64,000 bases of DNA. It comes from Chlorella sorokiniana (taxonomy: Eukaryota; Chlorophyta; Trebouxiophyceae; Chlorellales; Chlorellaceae). The DNA is taken from the NCBI GenBank assembly GCA_025917655.1, contig CP084613.1:3412001-3476000 (forward strand), written 5' to 3'. Positions within the stretch are counted from its first letter, which is position 1; every line of letters starts with the position of its first letter. Shown piece by piece: positions 1 through 11,737 of this stretch. A program made the position numbers and the translations under genes. The notes beneath the pieces were generated by a model, which saw only the letters and a program-made list of their open reading frames with translations, ran no database searches and was not told the origin of the DNA.

Positions 1-103
1 CAGGTGGGCCATGCTTTCAGCCGCCTCTTGAAACCCAAGTCCTGGCTGTTGGCCTGTCACCACAACATTGCTGCATTCCTTTGCCGAGCAGGGTGACGCG
101 GCG

Positions 104-1644
104 CATGAATGCAGCCCTGGACGAGGCTATGCAGGGCGAGCTGGAGCCGCTTGGGGCCAAGCCAGGCGCAGCACGCAGGCATGCATGCAGCGCAGGCCCT
201 GGCATGGGCATGCTCACCTCGGTGCTGCCCACCACGAGCTAGCAAGCTTCCTGGGAGTTCGACGAGTTGCTGAACCTGCCTTTCCTTTTGCTGCTGTGCA
301 ACAGGACTTGGAAACGGGTTGTTGTGGAGGGAGGGGTGGGCCCCGAGCCTGCGGGGCCGCTGGGGGCGAAGAGGGGCAGGAGGAGCCGGCAGCTGGCGAC
401 AGCCAGGCAGCTGAGCCGAGGCGCCGCACGCGCTCCCAGCAGGTGCAGCCCAGCTTCCACGCGGAGGCAGTGGAGACAGGTGATGCCTAGTCTACTTTGG
501 GCTTGACATATGTTTCGCGGTTGACGCCTGTGCCTGGCTTCCACCATGCTACCTGCTTGATTACAGGATGCCTCGTTACGCATGTACCACCTGCAGACCT
601 GCCACCAACTGAGGCCCTGGACGTAGGCATGCCCGCCGGAGATGCAGTGGGGAGGGCATGCGAGAGATTGAGGGCGAGGGCCAGGAGGAGGCGGAGGAGG
701 AGGCGCGCCAGCTGGCGCACGCAGGAGCCCGCGAAAAGGAGCAGCCGCGGATGCTCAAGCAAGCGAGGGGAGCTGCAGGTGGGCAACCCTGGATGACTCA
801 CTCCATAAAGGGTTACCGTGCTGCCCTCAACCCTGCCTGCCAGCGGGAGGGGGCCGCCTCAGCAGCACTGCAGGGTCTTCTTCCACCCTTTTGACCTGCA
901 GTACAGCACCCCGCCAGATGCCGCTGCAATGGAGGCCACCCCGGAAGACCTGCTGATGCCTTCCAGTGGTGCAGTGGTGGGAACGCAGGAGCGGGTATGT
1001 GCTGTGGATCAAAACACTCTGAAGGCAAAGCTTCCTGCAAAGCTGCTGCTCCACAAAGTCACTCCTGTTCCCCTTCTGCTATGTAGGGCGTTGCTGAGGA
1101 AGAAGGGACTGCCCCCAACCCAGCCTCGTTAACCCCAGCCACTCGAAAGCGCAAAGCGCCCGGGGTTGACACCCCTGGTGCCCTGCCGCTGACCCCAGGC
1201 CCGTCGGGTCTTGGCAGGGGCACGCGTCGCATGCGCCTGTTTGCAGAGGAGGGCACCCACGACAAGGCGGGGGCAGGTCAGCATCAGCCTGTTCCCGCTG
1301 AGCCGGAGGGCAGCTTTCAGGTGGGGGCTTGTGCATCGCAAACAGCACCACTTGCGCTAGCTGATTGCTGCACCTGGCATAGAGCCTCGGGTCGCTCCTC
1401 CAGACGGCTGCCGCCCTGCTGCCATGTGCAGCTGCAGAACGACGAAGCAGAGGCAGGCGACGAGGACGAGGAGGAGGAAGAGGCTGCCGCAGTGCAGCCC
1501 ACCATCAGCGGCGCTGCTCAAGGCCTGCGCGGCGCCGCCAAAGTGGTTGGCAAGGCAATCCGCAGCGTGCTGGGCGGGAGCCATGCCCAGGTGGGAGCCA
1601 ACCTGGCAGTGCACACCCCGGGGCTGCTGGTGGGCAGCAACTGA
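104..1644 (+). CDS. Unidentified acidic, probably nuclear protein, multi-exon; may begin before the window
   Basis: I do not recognise this gene. Protein-like exon pieces lie on the + strand between plausible GT...AG junctions. One at about 350-480 is rich in Glu and Arg. One at about 920-998 follows a clear CAG acceptor and ends at GTATGT. One at about 1087-1277 is basic and Pro-rich, with TPATRKRKAPG resembling a nuclear localisation signal. One at about 1434-1644 has a run of Asp/Glu (GDEDEEEEEAAA) and then an Ala/Gly/Val stretch ending at TGA. The early exons (104-800) do not hold one consistent frame, so the 5' part is uncertain. The mixture of basic and acidic low-complexity segments would suit a chromatin-associated protein, but no domain supports that. 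It lies directly upstream of the H2B gene on the same strand. Confidence 0.35.
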
Positions 1645-1815
1645 GCATGTAACCTCGCGGTGCCTGCCCAATGTGCCGGGGAAAGTCATCGTTCGGCCAG
1701 GGCTGAACCTGCAGCTGTTCGTGCCGCCGCTCCCTCCGCAACCTCCTGGCCCCCTTCAGGACGACTCTCCTGGCCAGCCCAAGCAACGTGAGACGCACCC
1801 CCTGGAGCGAACCGC

Positions 1816-2710
1816 ATGCCAGCCACCAAGGGAACCCCTGTCAAGAAGCATGGCAAACACAAGGTGCGCTGGCTAGTAGGCTGCAAAGGCGCACTTTACA
1901 AGTAGGGAAGCGTTCGCAAGGTCTGCGCCTGCAATCCCCCCACCCCCCCCCCCCCACCAAATACACACCACCACCACCACCAAGTGAAGCACACTTGCAC
2001 ATACACACGCACGTAAATTCTTGCTGGCCTGCAGAAGAAGGGTGGAGGGGGCACTGGCGGCACGCAGGACAGCTACCGGCGGTACTTGCACCGTGTGCTG
2101 GGCCAGGTGCATCCAGGGCTGAAAATTAGCTCTCGAGCCATGGAGGTGGGTGCCATTGCTGTTCTTCCATCCGTTCTTGTTGTGTTCCTTGCTTCAAGGG
2201 GGAGCGGCCGGGGTCGAGGGGCGCATGGCAGTTGGGTTGCCACCCTCTGACCCACACGCTGTCAGAGTGAACAGCTCTTCCTCACCAGGGAGGGTCTAGC
2301 GCTGCGCCAACCACCCGCACGCGGCCCTGGCCCCTGCAGATCATGCAATCCTTCATGGTGGACGCCTTTGAGCAGGTGGCGGGGGAGGCCTCCACCCTCA
2401 CGCGCCACACCCAGCGCAAGACGCTCACGGCGCGGGAGGTCCAGGTGCATGCGGCAGGGGCGGGGAGGTTGGCAGGCACAGGCAGCTGGGGCCCCGTTGA
2501 CGCTGCTGCAGACCACTCTCGTGGCACCAGCTGCTCTGCTTGCAGTACGGTCGTTTGGACTTCGACGCGTCTGCTTGTACATGTGCGTGTCGAGGCCTTT
2601 GCCGCCGTTATGCTTGCAGACTGCTGTGCGCCTGGTGCTGGCCGGGAGCTCGGTCGCCACGCAGTGACGGAAGGAAAAAGGCGGTGGCTCGCTACACAGG
2701 ACTGCAGTGA
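1816..2710 (+). CDS. Histone H2B, divergent intron-containing form; C-terminus disrupted as sequenced
   Basis: Four exons (1816-1863, 2035-2145, 2340-2444, 2620 onward) join in phase into a histone fold protein. It has a Lys/Gly-rich tail starting MPATKGTPVKKHGKHK, then YRRYLHRVLGQVHPG, ISSRAMEIMQSF, RKTLTAREVQ and TAVRLVLAG, matching helices alpha1 to alpha3 of H2B. H2B forms a dimer with H2A in the nucleosome. Read literally, the frame stops at 2667 in place of the conserved C-terminal helix. That helix lies just downstream in other frames (GELGRHAVTEG, then KAVARYTGLQ and TGA at 2708-2710), as if one G were missing from 2644-2646 and one A from 2675-2679. The three introns and divergent residues (for example HPGLK where HPDTG is usual) suggest a replacement-type variant rather than an S-phase copy. 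Family certain; variant status inferred. Confidence 0.88.
1936..1955. repeat. Poly-C tract followed by CCA repeats in H2B intron 1
   Basis: C runs of 7 and 13 or more, separated by single A, then repeated CCA triplets. A likely site of sequencing length error. Confidence 0.85.
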
Positions 2711-3626
2711 TTCACACGGCATACAGCTATAGCTCACGGCTGAAAGGATACATGCACAGGATGCCCCCACCCACGGTTGGCAAGGCCTATTGAGCCTACC
2801 GGAAGGCTGCTGCGCGGTTTGCGGTTGCAGTGGCACATAGTTTGATGTCTCTCAGATCCAATTGCTGCAAGCTACCAGTAAACAATGCATAGAATGAGTT
2901 CTGAGCAAGTGTAACGAGCTCCTTTCAGCTACATGCTGCTTTTGCAGCATCAATGCGCCGCACAGGAGCTTGTGGCGCCAGCTCAGCACTGTGCTGAGTG
3001 CTTGCTTCAGCGCCCAACTGTTGAAAGCCAAGATTCTAGCATACTTATATGACAAGGTGGCGCCTCTTACGCTCGTGTTTCTTGCTTAGGCGCAATCAGG
3101 GCGTCCCACCAGCTGAGGGAGACGAAAGGCGTTGGCAGTAGGGTGGCCTCTACCAGGTATGGGCTCGCCTGGGGCTTGAAAGAGTCTATGGGATTCCGGC
3201 AAAACGATCAAGGGCGGTGTGGGATGCTTACGAATGCACCCCAGGCTTTTGGCACAATAAGCACTGGACTTATGCCACCCAACATAGGCTGCTGAGAGGG
3301 ACTTCGATCAACCCTTGAGGCCTCCAATTGACCATTTTCTGCAGGTGTATCCACTCGTCGCTCTTCGGCACGGGGTGTTGCAGCCCGACCACTCACGGCG
3401 AAGCTAACTTCTAAACGCACCCAGCACCGTCTGTCTCAGCTCCGCGGCGCAGCACGGGATCCACGGACACAAACCTCAACGATCTGGGGCCCCTGCACAA
3501 GCGCTCTCCCCCAGCTCTCCCGCGCAGCCATCTGGCACCTCTGCTGCGCCTCCCTCGGTGATCGATCGCTGTCTGAGCCAATACTGACTTAGTAGGTGAA
3601 GGTGTGAATAGGCTACGGCTCTCTAC
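2711..3626. other. Intergenic, H2B to bZIP
   Basis: No protein-like reading frame or RNA gene is recognisable. Base composition is less GC-rich than the flanking exons. It should hold the H2B 3' UTR and the bZIP promoter. Confidence 0.5.
2910..2914 (+). terminator. TGTAA poly(A) signal, probably of the H2B gene
   Basis: TGTAA is the usual chlorophyte poly(A) signal. This one lies about 200 bp after the H2B stop on the same strand. The motif is short, so the assignment rests on position. Confidence 0.4.
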
Positions 3627-5889
3627 ATGTCACTAGGGCTGACGGCTCCCACTTCTCGGCGCCTGCAACAGGAGCGCCGGCGGCTGGGGTTTCAGCCTGT
3701 CCTACGCTTTTACGCAGGGAAGCTGAACCCTCCGCCTGCTGTTGTTTGCAGGCCCTCACCGACCTCGTGTCAACCCACAGCACTCGTGGACGCACGCCGA
3801 ATGCTGCCCTCTGCGTTCAGCGCGCCGCTGCTCGAGGACGACTTGCTCGGGACGGCGCGGCCGACGGCGCCCCCGCCTTCCTGGGCAGCCAGGAAGCCGC
3901 GGGCGCAGCCTGCGACCCTGCAATCTTCTTGGTGGATGATGATGAGCCCATGGCAGCTCATGGCCCCGCCATCAGCCCACCAGCCACAGCAGCTGGCACC
4001 CCTTTGTGCCTGGGGGTGCGCTGGCGCCTCCCTCTGCTGCGCTGGAAGTCCCCCCAGGGTGGCGCCGACCAGCGCAGATTCGCTGTTGAGGGAGCTGGAG
4101 TGCTCCATGGACTTCCTGCTGCCATCCCAGGCCATGGAATCGTTGCTGCTGGGAGCCCCCCGCGGGAGCGACACCTGGCGCGCTTCCCCCGGCCGCCGGC
4201 CCAAGCACGCCCCCGTCCGCCGCGCCCCCACCTCCTGGAAGCCTGCACCCTTCCCCTCCATCCCTGAGGAACGAGAGTTGCCCGCTGCCCAGCTGGAACC
4301 ACGGCTTCCCGGCATGGCGCCTCTGCAGCCGCCTGCCATGTCAACCGCCGCTTTCGAGCACTCTGCGCCCTCTGTGTTCGTGCCTGTGCCAACATCCCCA
4401 CCACAGCTGGCGGCTGCTCCCATCCCGGCCTCTACACCAATGCCCACCATCAGGATTGTCCTCTCAGCAAAGTGAGGCCCGCCTGCCTGGTTGTTGACTG
4501 GGGTGCTCGTCCCTGCACTTCAGCCAAGAGCAGTATGTGCTCCTCCGGCTCACTTTCTCCCTGTTTCACCCCTTCCGTTGTGCAGCAGGCCTGCCGCCAC
4601 CCCTACGGAAGCTGCCAGCGGCAGCGGCAGCGAGGCAGCCTCCCCACTGGCTCGTCCACCTCTTCACTGCAAGCGCTGATGGCTGGCGGCTCGGGCGGGC
4701 TCAGCGGCGCAGCATACCCCCGCATCGCATCAATGCCCAACCTGCACCTCGGGTGAGCCTGTCGGCTGGGCACATCACTGCCGCCGCTCAGCCGCGACCC
4801 CCGCTTCCGCCACATCAGCATGCTGTCGGCCGACTGACAGGATTTCCGCCGGACCTTGCCTCCTGCCGCAGTCTGAGCGAGGCTGTCAGCTGCAGCAGCG
4901 GCCCGGCATCGCCTGCGGCGTCTCGCCGCCGCACATCAGGCCGGCCCCGAGCCATCATGCCACGCTCCCGATCGCACAGCGACCTCAAGGCTGGTGAGGG
5001 CGCCTGCCAGCGCAGATGCAGCATGTGTGACATGCTCAGCACTCCCTGGGTTCCACAGGATTTCTGGTGCAGCCGCACAGATACAGAACACGCCCACACC
5101 CACATCTTCACACCATCGATCCTTGTGCAGGCGCGAGCAGCGGTAACGGTGCGGGCACCCCCACCGGCGGCGACATGGAGCGGTACAACGTGCCGCACCT
5201 GCCCTTCCTCACGCCGCCCCACCTGCGCAAGGGCAAGGGCGGGCGACAGCCAGCGGCAGACCCGCGCCTGGTGAGGAGCGCAAGATCTTTGGTATTTGCA
5301 GCATGCATTGCTGCTTGCTTTATGTTTGTTTGCCTGAGGTGCCGCTTACCTACTGAGCTGTGCCGCGCCCTTCACGATGCCCCCCCCGCCCCCCCTTTCC
5401 CCCAACCTGCGCCTCAGGACCCATCCATCGACCCCAAGCGTGCCCGCCGCATCATGGCCAATCGCCTCAGCGCCGCCAAGTCCAAGATGAAGCAGAAGAA
5501 CGCGGCGCAGGTGTGCATGGGTGCCGCGGTGCCTTGCGAAGGCCGAGGGTGGCTCAAGGGGACAAGGAGACATGCGGCAGCAGCCGGGGACTGGGCACGC
5601 CTGAGCTGGCGCCGACCATCACTGTGCCTGCAGCAGCAGGCCTTACAGGCAGCACTGCATGCACCCCTGCTGCCAATACTCACATTCTAGGGTTCCCAAC
5701 TGGCTCTGAACTTGCCCCCTGGGCTCATGCCTGGGACCCCCTGTGCCGCAGCTGGACGCTCAGAAGACTGAGCTGGATCGCCTGCAGCGCGAGCTGATGC
5801 CCGAGGCGACGGACGCAATGGACGCTGCCCCCTCACCAGCAGGCGAGCCAGCGGCGGATGCCCAGATCTCTCGGCCTGGCCGACACTGA
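3627..5889 (+). CDS. bZIP transcription factor, VIP1/RF2-like (plant group I)
   Basis: The DNA-binding part is clear. DPKRARRIMANRLSAAKSK is encoded at about 5430-5485 and carries the bZIP signature N-x7-K in a basic region. After an intron a leucine-zipper start follows (LDAQKTELDRLQREL, about 5752-5797), ending at TGA 5887-5889. The zipper is short, with about two heptads. Upstream exons encode a Pro/Ser-rich activator-like region (about 3627-4470) and Ser/Arg segments including RSRSHSDLKAG (to about 5005). ASSGNG at 5131 joins that in phase. HSDLKAG-type motifs followed by the basic region are typical of plant VIP1/RF2a factors. Exon junctions at 4470-4590 and the first ATG (3627 or 3801) are not settled by eye. 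Expected role: nuclear, homo- or heterodimeric DNA binding; targets unknown. Confidence 0.8.
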
Positions 5890-6649
5890 TTGGCCTGGGC
5901 TGCGGAGGCTAGGACCTCCCTTTGCTGGGGCACAAGCCGCTCCCTGCCCCATCACTCACAATGTGCACCAAACCATGTCACCTTTGATACAAACACCTCT
6001 CTGATTACCAGCGGCAGTGCCTCCCATCTCGTGTTGGGGCTCGTACACCGCGCCCCTGGCCCCTGCACACTGTATTGCTGCCCCGCTGTCAAGTGTCCTG
6101 TCATCATCCTTGCCCTGCTTTCCATGCCAAACCCAAAGCCCCCCCCACACACCCACCCATAAGAAAAACGTCAATGATTCTGTTCCAATGTTCCTGGTGT
6201 CCGCTGTCGGCATGCCTAGAGCTGCCCCTGGCCCTGGGCCAACCTTCTTTGCGCCCTGTACCCGAGCCTCTCTGCTCCCTCCACTGAATGCATAACTGCT
6301 GCACCGTCAGCTGCCTGTGTCCTGTCAATGTACCAAAACGGCAGCAAGACGCAGACATGCGTTTTCGTTCGACTCTTCCTTTTGTGCGTATGCTTCCTCA
6401 ATGCCTCTCCCAATTCACAGGCTCGCTCTCAAGTGTTTTGATAGTTTGGTCTCGAAGCCTGCCACAGCCAGGTCATCGCCAAGCACTTTTGCACCTGCCC
6501 ATCAAGCAGGCATTGCTCTGCTCTTGTTTTTGCACAGTTGTGGATTTCTTTCTGGAATGTAACATGACGCTGTATTGGGCACTAGAATACATCACATTTC
6601 AAGCGACTGATCCCCTGCTGCATCTCTTCCTGCTTCACAAACCTCAAAA
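5890..6649. other. Intergenic, convergent 3' ends of bZIP and EFHC1-like genes
   Basis: No credible coding frame. A + strand TGTAA occurs near 6557, but it is about 670 bp past the bZIP stop. T-rich stretches fit 3' UTR sequence. Confidence 0.45.
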
Positions 6650-9600
6650 TCATGCCTTGTGCGTGCAGCAATCGCCCTTCTGCGTCGGGGTCTGCGCCGT
6701 CCACTGCGCTGTGAAGGCATCCGCCGCCGTCAGGCGGAAGCGGCGGCCGTGCAGGTCCAGCGCCTGCCCAACCCCCATCTCTGCCTCGGTGTACCAGGCC
6801 TGCAAGGAGGAGGCGTGGGAGCACAGGGTGGTAGGCTCCCTGCCTGCTGGCCGTGGCCTCAGGCGGGCCCGCCTCGCCTTCTCCACGCACCAGCTTGCTG
6901 CCCGGCTTGTACACCTTGGCCCGCTCCAGGAACCTGCCCGCCGGCAGGCCGGTGTTGGGCTGCGGAGGCTCAAACACGGACAGCGTCTGGTCTGCGGCGT
7001 GATACGGTGGCAGGGGGACAGCAAACGGTGTCCCTCAGCACCTCATCGGAGTTGTGGCGCAAGGTGCGAGAGCTCTGCTCGGCTCCGCTGCTCTGCAGTA
7101 GCCCACCAAGCTCCCGACAGCAGCACCCCCTCTGCGTACCCGCCATGTAGAAGGACACCACGAAGCGGCGCTCGTGGTCAATGTTGATCAGGCGGCGCCC
7201 CTCTGCAGGCTCCAGCACAGCCTCAAACCGAAGCACCACGTTGTCCTGCCGAGGGAGGCAGCGGCGGGCAGGGGAGCCGAGCAGGCACGCTTGGCCGCAC
7301 GTACTTGCCCACCATCCGGCCGCTCGCCTCCCTCGCTGCCCAGCCAGCCTGCACTTTCCCGAGGCAGCTGGCGCGTGCTCGGCGCGCCTCACCAGCTTCT
7401 GCCAGCGGTAGTTGTCCCGCTTAGGCGGCTTGGGAACCAGGCGCAGGCAGTTCTGCAGCGAGTCCTCAGGGGAGCCGATGCCCAGGCCGTAGCGCGCAGG
7501 CGGCACCTCTGGCTTGGGCAGCTCGCGCACCGGCTCGCTCACGTCGATTGGCGCCAGCATGTCGGGGTGAAGCCCAGGCGCTCCTGGGAGGGTGGGGGCG
7601 GCGCCGTAGAGTTGGGACACGCAGTGTTGTTCGCAGCACAGCAGACAGACTGGGAGGGAAGGCCCTGTCCCTTTGTGTGGCCCCGTCCCTGCCCCGCATG
7701 CAGACTGTCATCATTGCCACGTGAGCTGCAAAGCAAAGCCTTGCCGCGTCGCCAAAGCGCGCCCCCGCCCACCCCCAGGAGGCAGCTGGCATGCACACAC
7801 ACACCACACCCACACTGCTGTCCGGCGGGCTCACCGTGTACCACGCGCGCGTTGCGTCGTCGCAGTCGTAGATGAACAGCTGGCGGCCCAGCACAGGCAG
7901 CGTGGCGCCCACGCGCAGGTCGGCGGGCGCGTAGCAGTGCTCGGGAGCGAGGCGTGCCTGGCCGGGCAGCGCGCCGGGGACGTGCTCCCTGGGCAGCTGG
8001 GCGCGCTTGAACATGGTGGGGAAGCCCAGCCGCCCGCTGTTGGGTTCATGGAGCTCCATGATCTCGGCCTGCGGCCCGCGGGAGGCAGGGGGCGCGGGCA
8101 GGAATCTGGGCAGCTCGGCAGGCACGATTGGTGCGTGGCCTGCGTGGTGCAGGCCACCTTCGACTGGTTGAGGCCAGCGCTTGTCGAGGTGGTGGGCCTG
8201 CCTCCAAGGCATGCATCCCCTAGGCAGGCCTGCCTATGGGAGCCACGCCAGCGAGCGATTCTGCACCCCAAGGCCCATTCCCGCTCGCTGCTCCCCAGCC
8301 CACCGTTGAGTCTGCCACAAAGTAGTGCAGCTTGTACATGTGGCGATCCCCAAACTCGGCAGCGCGGTCATCCCACAGCGCCCAGAAGCGCAGCACCTCG
8401 CCGCCGTGCTGCAGGAACTGCTGCAGGGCCTTGCTGTTGTGTTCCCGCCCCAGCAGCGCCTCGGCAAACTTGGAAGGGGAGTCTGGGTCGGAACGGCTGA
8501 GGCCTGCACAAGGGCAGGGCGGCGTGTGCAGGCTCACAACACCATCCCTCAGGAGGCCAGCAGCCTGTCGCCCCCAGCTCACCAGATGGCTTGGACATGG
8601 CGGCCAGAACCTCCTCGATCGGAGAAGCAGGGTAGGGCTGCGCTGGCGCCAGCACAGCCCCTTGGGCCGACACAAACTCGCGGGTGTAGGCATCGGCATC
8701 AACGACGTGCACGTCCCTGCCAGATAAGCCAGGACGGCGACAGCAACGGTGGCGAGGGATCTGGGAGCGCCGCGAAGTCGTGCAGTAGTCGCAGGGCAGC
8801 TGGGTGCATGGGCCTGCCTTGCTGCCAGCAGCGCTGGCCTCTCACCTGCCATAGATGCACACGCTGCCGCCCACAGCCAGGTCAGCTACACCCAGGAAGC
8901 CGCCACCCTCCTTGGGAAGCTTGTGTCGCCGCACCAGCGTGCCCTGCTAGCACAGGGACCCAGAGCAAGGTTGCAGGCACGTGGCACAGCCTCGGCCCCG
9001 CGTCACCACCCCCTCACCACACACCCTGCACACCCCACCTGCATGATGCCGCTGTTGGGTGCTGCCGGCTCGGTGACCTGCATCGTCTCGTCCTCCAAGT
9101 ACAGCAGGAGCTGGACCCTGCGCACCCGCCACGACTCCAGCGGGCTGTCCGCCACTGGCTCACCAAACCAGCCGTAGTAGCGCAGCACCTGGGAGCGGGT
9201 GCATGCAAAGGGTCAAGACACGCTGACACCAGAGGCTCAGGATGCTTGAAGCTGTCAGTCCGTCTGCTGTCCGTATTATCCAATTTCCTGCCTTACCTTC
9301 TTGTCGAACTTCACGTACTTGGGCTCAAAGCTCGAGCTGATGGTGGCTGTTGCAGCGGATGGGGCAGGCGGGAGAGTCCACATCTGCGCAAACTCCTGCT
9401 GCAGAGCAGCTGCATCCTGCTCCTTATGCAGAGGCAATGGCACTGCATAACCATTTCTGTACTGCAGCGACTGGGTCTTTGGCCGTCCTCCGGTAATCTG
9501 CGAAACAATGGCAGCCACGTGGGTTGGCGTCCAACCCCGCACTCCATGGGCGCGCCTCGGTGCTCACCGGCTCAGCGACGCTGTATCCTGGCAGCTTGGG

Positions 9601-9690
9601 TATTTGAGTTTGGCTGTAGCTCCCCATGCTCGGCTTTCTGTGCAGTAGCGGAAAGGAAGAGTGGGATGAACTCTCCAGCAGGCTGGGCAC
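6650..9690 (-). CDS. EFHC1/Rib72-type DM10-domain protein (ciliary microtubule ribbon protein)
   Basis: This is a multi-exon - strand gene whose exons give three DM10 domains in order. The N-terminus reads IPKLPGYSVAEP, then RPKTQSLQYRNGYAV, as in EFHC1 and Chlamydomonas Rib72. DM10-1 carries LRYYGWFGEPVADSPLE, VRRVQLLLYLEDETMQVTEP and GTLVRRHKLPK, with VVDADAYTREFV at its end. DM10-2 includes HMYKLHYFVADSTVEIMELHEP and ends near FIYDCDDATRAWY. DM10-3 carries RRFVVSFYMA, VFEPPQPNTGLPAGRFLERAK and FRLTAADAF. In flagellates this protein lies inside the A-tubule of axonemal doublets and stabilises the protofilament ribbon. The frame closes at 6650 soon after DM10-3, so the C-terminal EF-hand region of Rib72 is not seen. 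Start is MPSLLE at 9690 or an internal Met near 9631. Family assignment is firm; the missing EF-hands could be real or an undetected exon. Confidence 0.88.
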
Positions 9691-10503
9691 GGCGGCATCG
9701 GCGTTGGTGGCCCAGTTTCTAAAGTCAAGCTCTGGGCTGCCCTCTATCGATTTACCACCGTTTTTCCTTTAATAAAAGCGCACCCAAGCTGGTCTTCCCT
9801 CGCCCGCTGGTCAGCCGGCGTTCGTAAGGCGGGCGCGCTTCTCACCTCCGAGCTTGTGCCTTCCAAACTATTGTATCTCTCCAATTCAGGGCGTTCACAA
9901 AACTCTTAACTGGGTCTCAGCCCGTGTGATGGCCTGCGCAAACCCTCTTGTCGTGACCTCACCCGGCCGTCACCAGCGCCCGATTGCTCCGCTGCAGACC
10001 AACTGCACAGGTTTCACAATCAGTCAAGGCCGCGAGGGCGTTCAACAAGGTCTGCGAATGGCGGGGACAGGGTCACTGCCCTGCTGGCGCCCGCCTTCCG
10101 CCGCCGAGAGTCCCAGCAGCAGCAGCAGCGGGTTTCTCAGAGTGCTTGGGTCAGAGCAGCTTGAGTAATGACGAGAAGTGCAGCAATACTCGTTCATGCT
10201 TTATTGAGACCAATCCACGGCGCAAAGCATGCGGAGCTGCAGAGCTGCGTTACATTGTTGGGCATGCTGTCAGGCCGCAATGAGTGTGATAGGACGTTGA
10301 TGAGCACCAAGGAAGGGTGCAATGTGCAGAACAGGGATCAGGTACAACACCAAAAAATGTGATGGGGAACAGCAGAAACACAGAGCACAAGGGAAGCGCG
10401 CGGGGCAGCGGCACCAGCTCGTTCATGTCGTCGCCATGCAGCAGGCCCTCCCCAGCCAGCAGCCTGGTCAGCAGGCCGTCGGCCAGGCAACCTCCCGGTT
10501 GGT
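9691..10503. other. Intergenic between EFHC1-like start and H-protein 3' end
   Basis: No gene recognised. It should contain the promoter of the EFHC1-like gene (which reads leftwards) and the 3' UTR of the glycine cleavage H gene. Confidence 0.45.
10250..10254 (-). terminator. TGTAA poly(A) signal (TTACA on +), probably of the H-protein gene
   Basis: The signal lies about 250 bp beyond the H-protein stop codon in its direction of transcription. Confidence 0.4.
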
Positions 10504-11588
10504 TTAGTGGCCGCCAGACTCGCAGAAGTCGGTGTAGGCCTTGGAGTCTAGCAGGCCGTCCACCTCACTGGCGTTTGACAGCTTGACCTTCACCATCCAG
10601 CCCTCGCCAAAGGGGTCGGAGTTGATCTGCAGCACGGGGAAACGAGTGCGCCGACCTCGCAAAGTGCCATGCACTCGAGGCGCCCTAGAGTTTCTCGACC
10701 ATGCGTGGAAACATGCAGACTGCGCCGAGCTGCCGACGGCAAACGCGCAGCGGCCGCGCCAACAGGACTGGCAGCGCCCACCTTGGAGGAGTCATCGGCC
10801 AGGGAGCTGTTGACCTCGGTCACCTCGCCGGTGATGGGGGAGATGACGTCTGAGGCAGCCTGCAGGGCATCTCAGGGATGAGGATGGCCACCCGCGTGTG
10901 CAGCACTACAGCGGCAGGAGCACCGACCCGTCCTCACCATGCCAGGCACCACCAATGCAACGCAGCCATGTTCCCAGTGTGGGTGCGCAAGTGCAGCTGC
11001 TGAGTGTCAAAAGGGTAGCAGGGCCTTGCTGCACCCGCCTCCACGCCGCACCTTGACCGACTCGACTACGCTGAACCGCTCGCCGGCCTCCACTGATGAG
11101 CCCACCTCAGGCAGCTCCACATACACCAGGTCGCCCAGCTCCTCCTGCGACACTCAAAGGACCAGAAATTCGTGCCCCAGCTCACCCCTCGGCTGCAGCA
11201 ACGGGTGGATGTGCAGCTTGGGCCGGCGCCACCTTGCCGCTGGCAGCGGCGGCGACGCACCCTTGGGCAAGTGCTTGAACTCACCTGGGCGAAATCGGTG
11301 ATGCCCACAATGGCGCTGTCGCCCTCCACCTTGACCCACTCATGATCCTTGGAGTAGTGAAGGCCCTCCTTCACTGCAGCAAACCGGGAATCCTCACACC
11401 TTATCGCTCGGTCTGCCACAGGGCAGTGCATTGGAGGTATGAGGCAGTTATCGCAAGCAATCGCCCACCAGTAGCGTATCCCCGGGCCACCAGAGACCGC
11501 AGCGTCGCGCTGCTGTCGGCAAGCAAGGGGTGCCGCAGCGCAGGCCCAGGGCAGCCACCGTGTTCTTTGCAAAGGCCGCCAGAGCCAT
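10504..11588 (-). CDS. GCSH: Glycine cleavage system H protein, mitochondrial
   Basis: The H protein carries the aminomethyl group on a lipoyl-lysine between the P, T and L proteins of mitochondrial glycine decarboxylase, which is central to photorespiration and one-carbon supply. Exons on the - strand give an N-terminal presequence starting [18 protein letters not shown], then [46 protein letters not shown] and FSVVESVK, whose Lys is the lipoylation site. [30 protein letters not shown] and [13 protein letters not shown] then end at TAA (10504-10506). All conserved parts are present and exon joins are in phase. The start ATG (11586-11588) is only 149 bp from the opposing DUF3700 gene, so the two probably share a promoter. 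Confidence 0.95.
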
Positions 11589-11737
11589 GTTGAATAAGTT
11601 AGAATCGCAATGGGGGAAATGGGGCCCTCGGGGAGCGACAGGCAACAAAAATGTGCGTGCCTTCCTCCCTGGGGTTTTCCCTTGCGGGGGTTCCCGGGCT
11701 TGTCCATCACATTTCTTTGTTCTCACCTGGGAATCAG
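11589..11737. promoter_or_regulatory. Compact bidirectional promoter region, H protein / DUF3700 gene
   Basis: Only 149 bp separate the two divergent start codons, so both 5' UTRs and core promoters must lie here or overlap the first exons. I see no clear TATA box. The inference rests on spacing. Confidence 0.5.

Noticed and set aside
2620-2667. H2B as a naturally truncated variant ending SSVATQ
   Set aside because: The expected C-terminal helix is encoded immediately after in the other frames, and the same kind of break occurs in many genes here.
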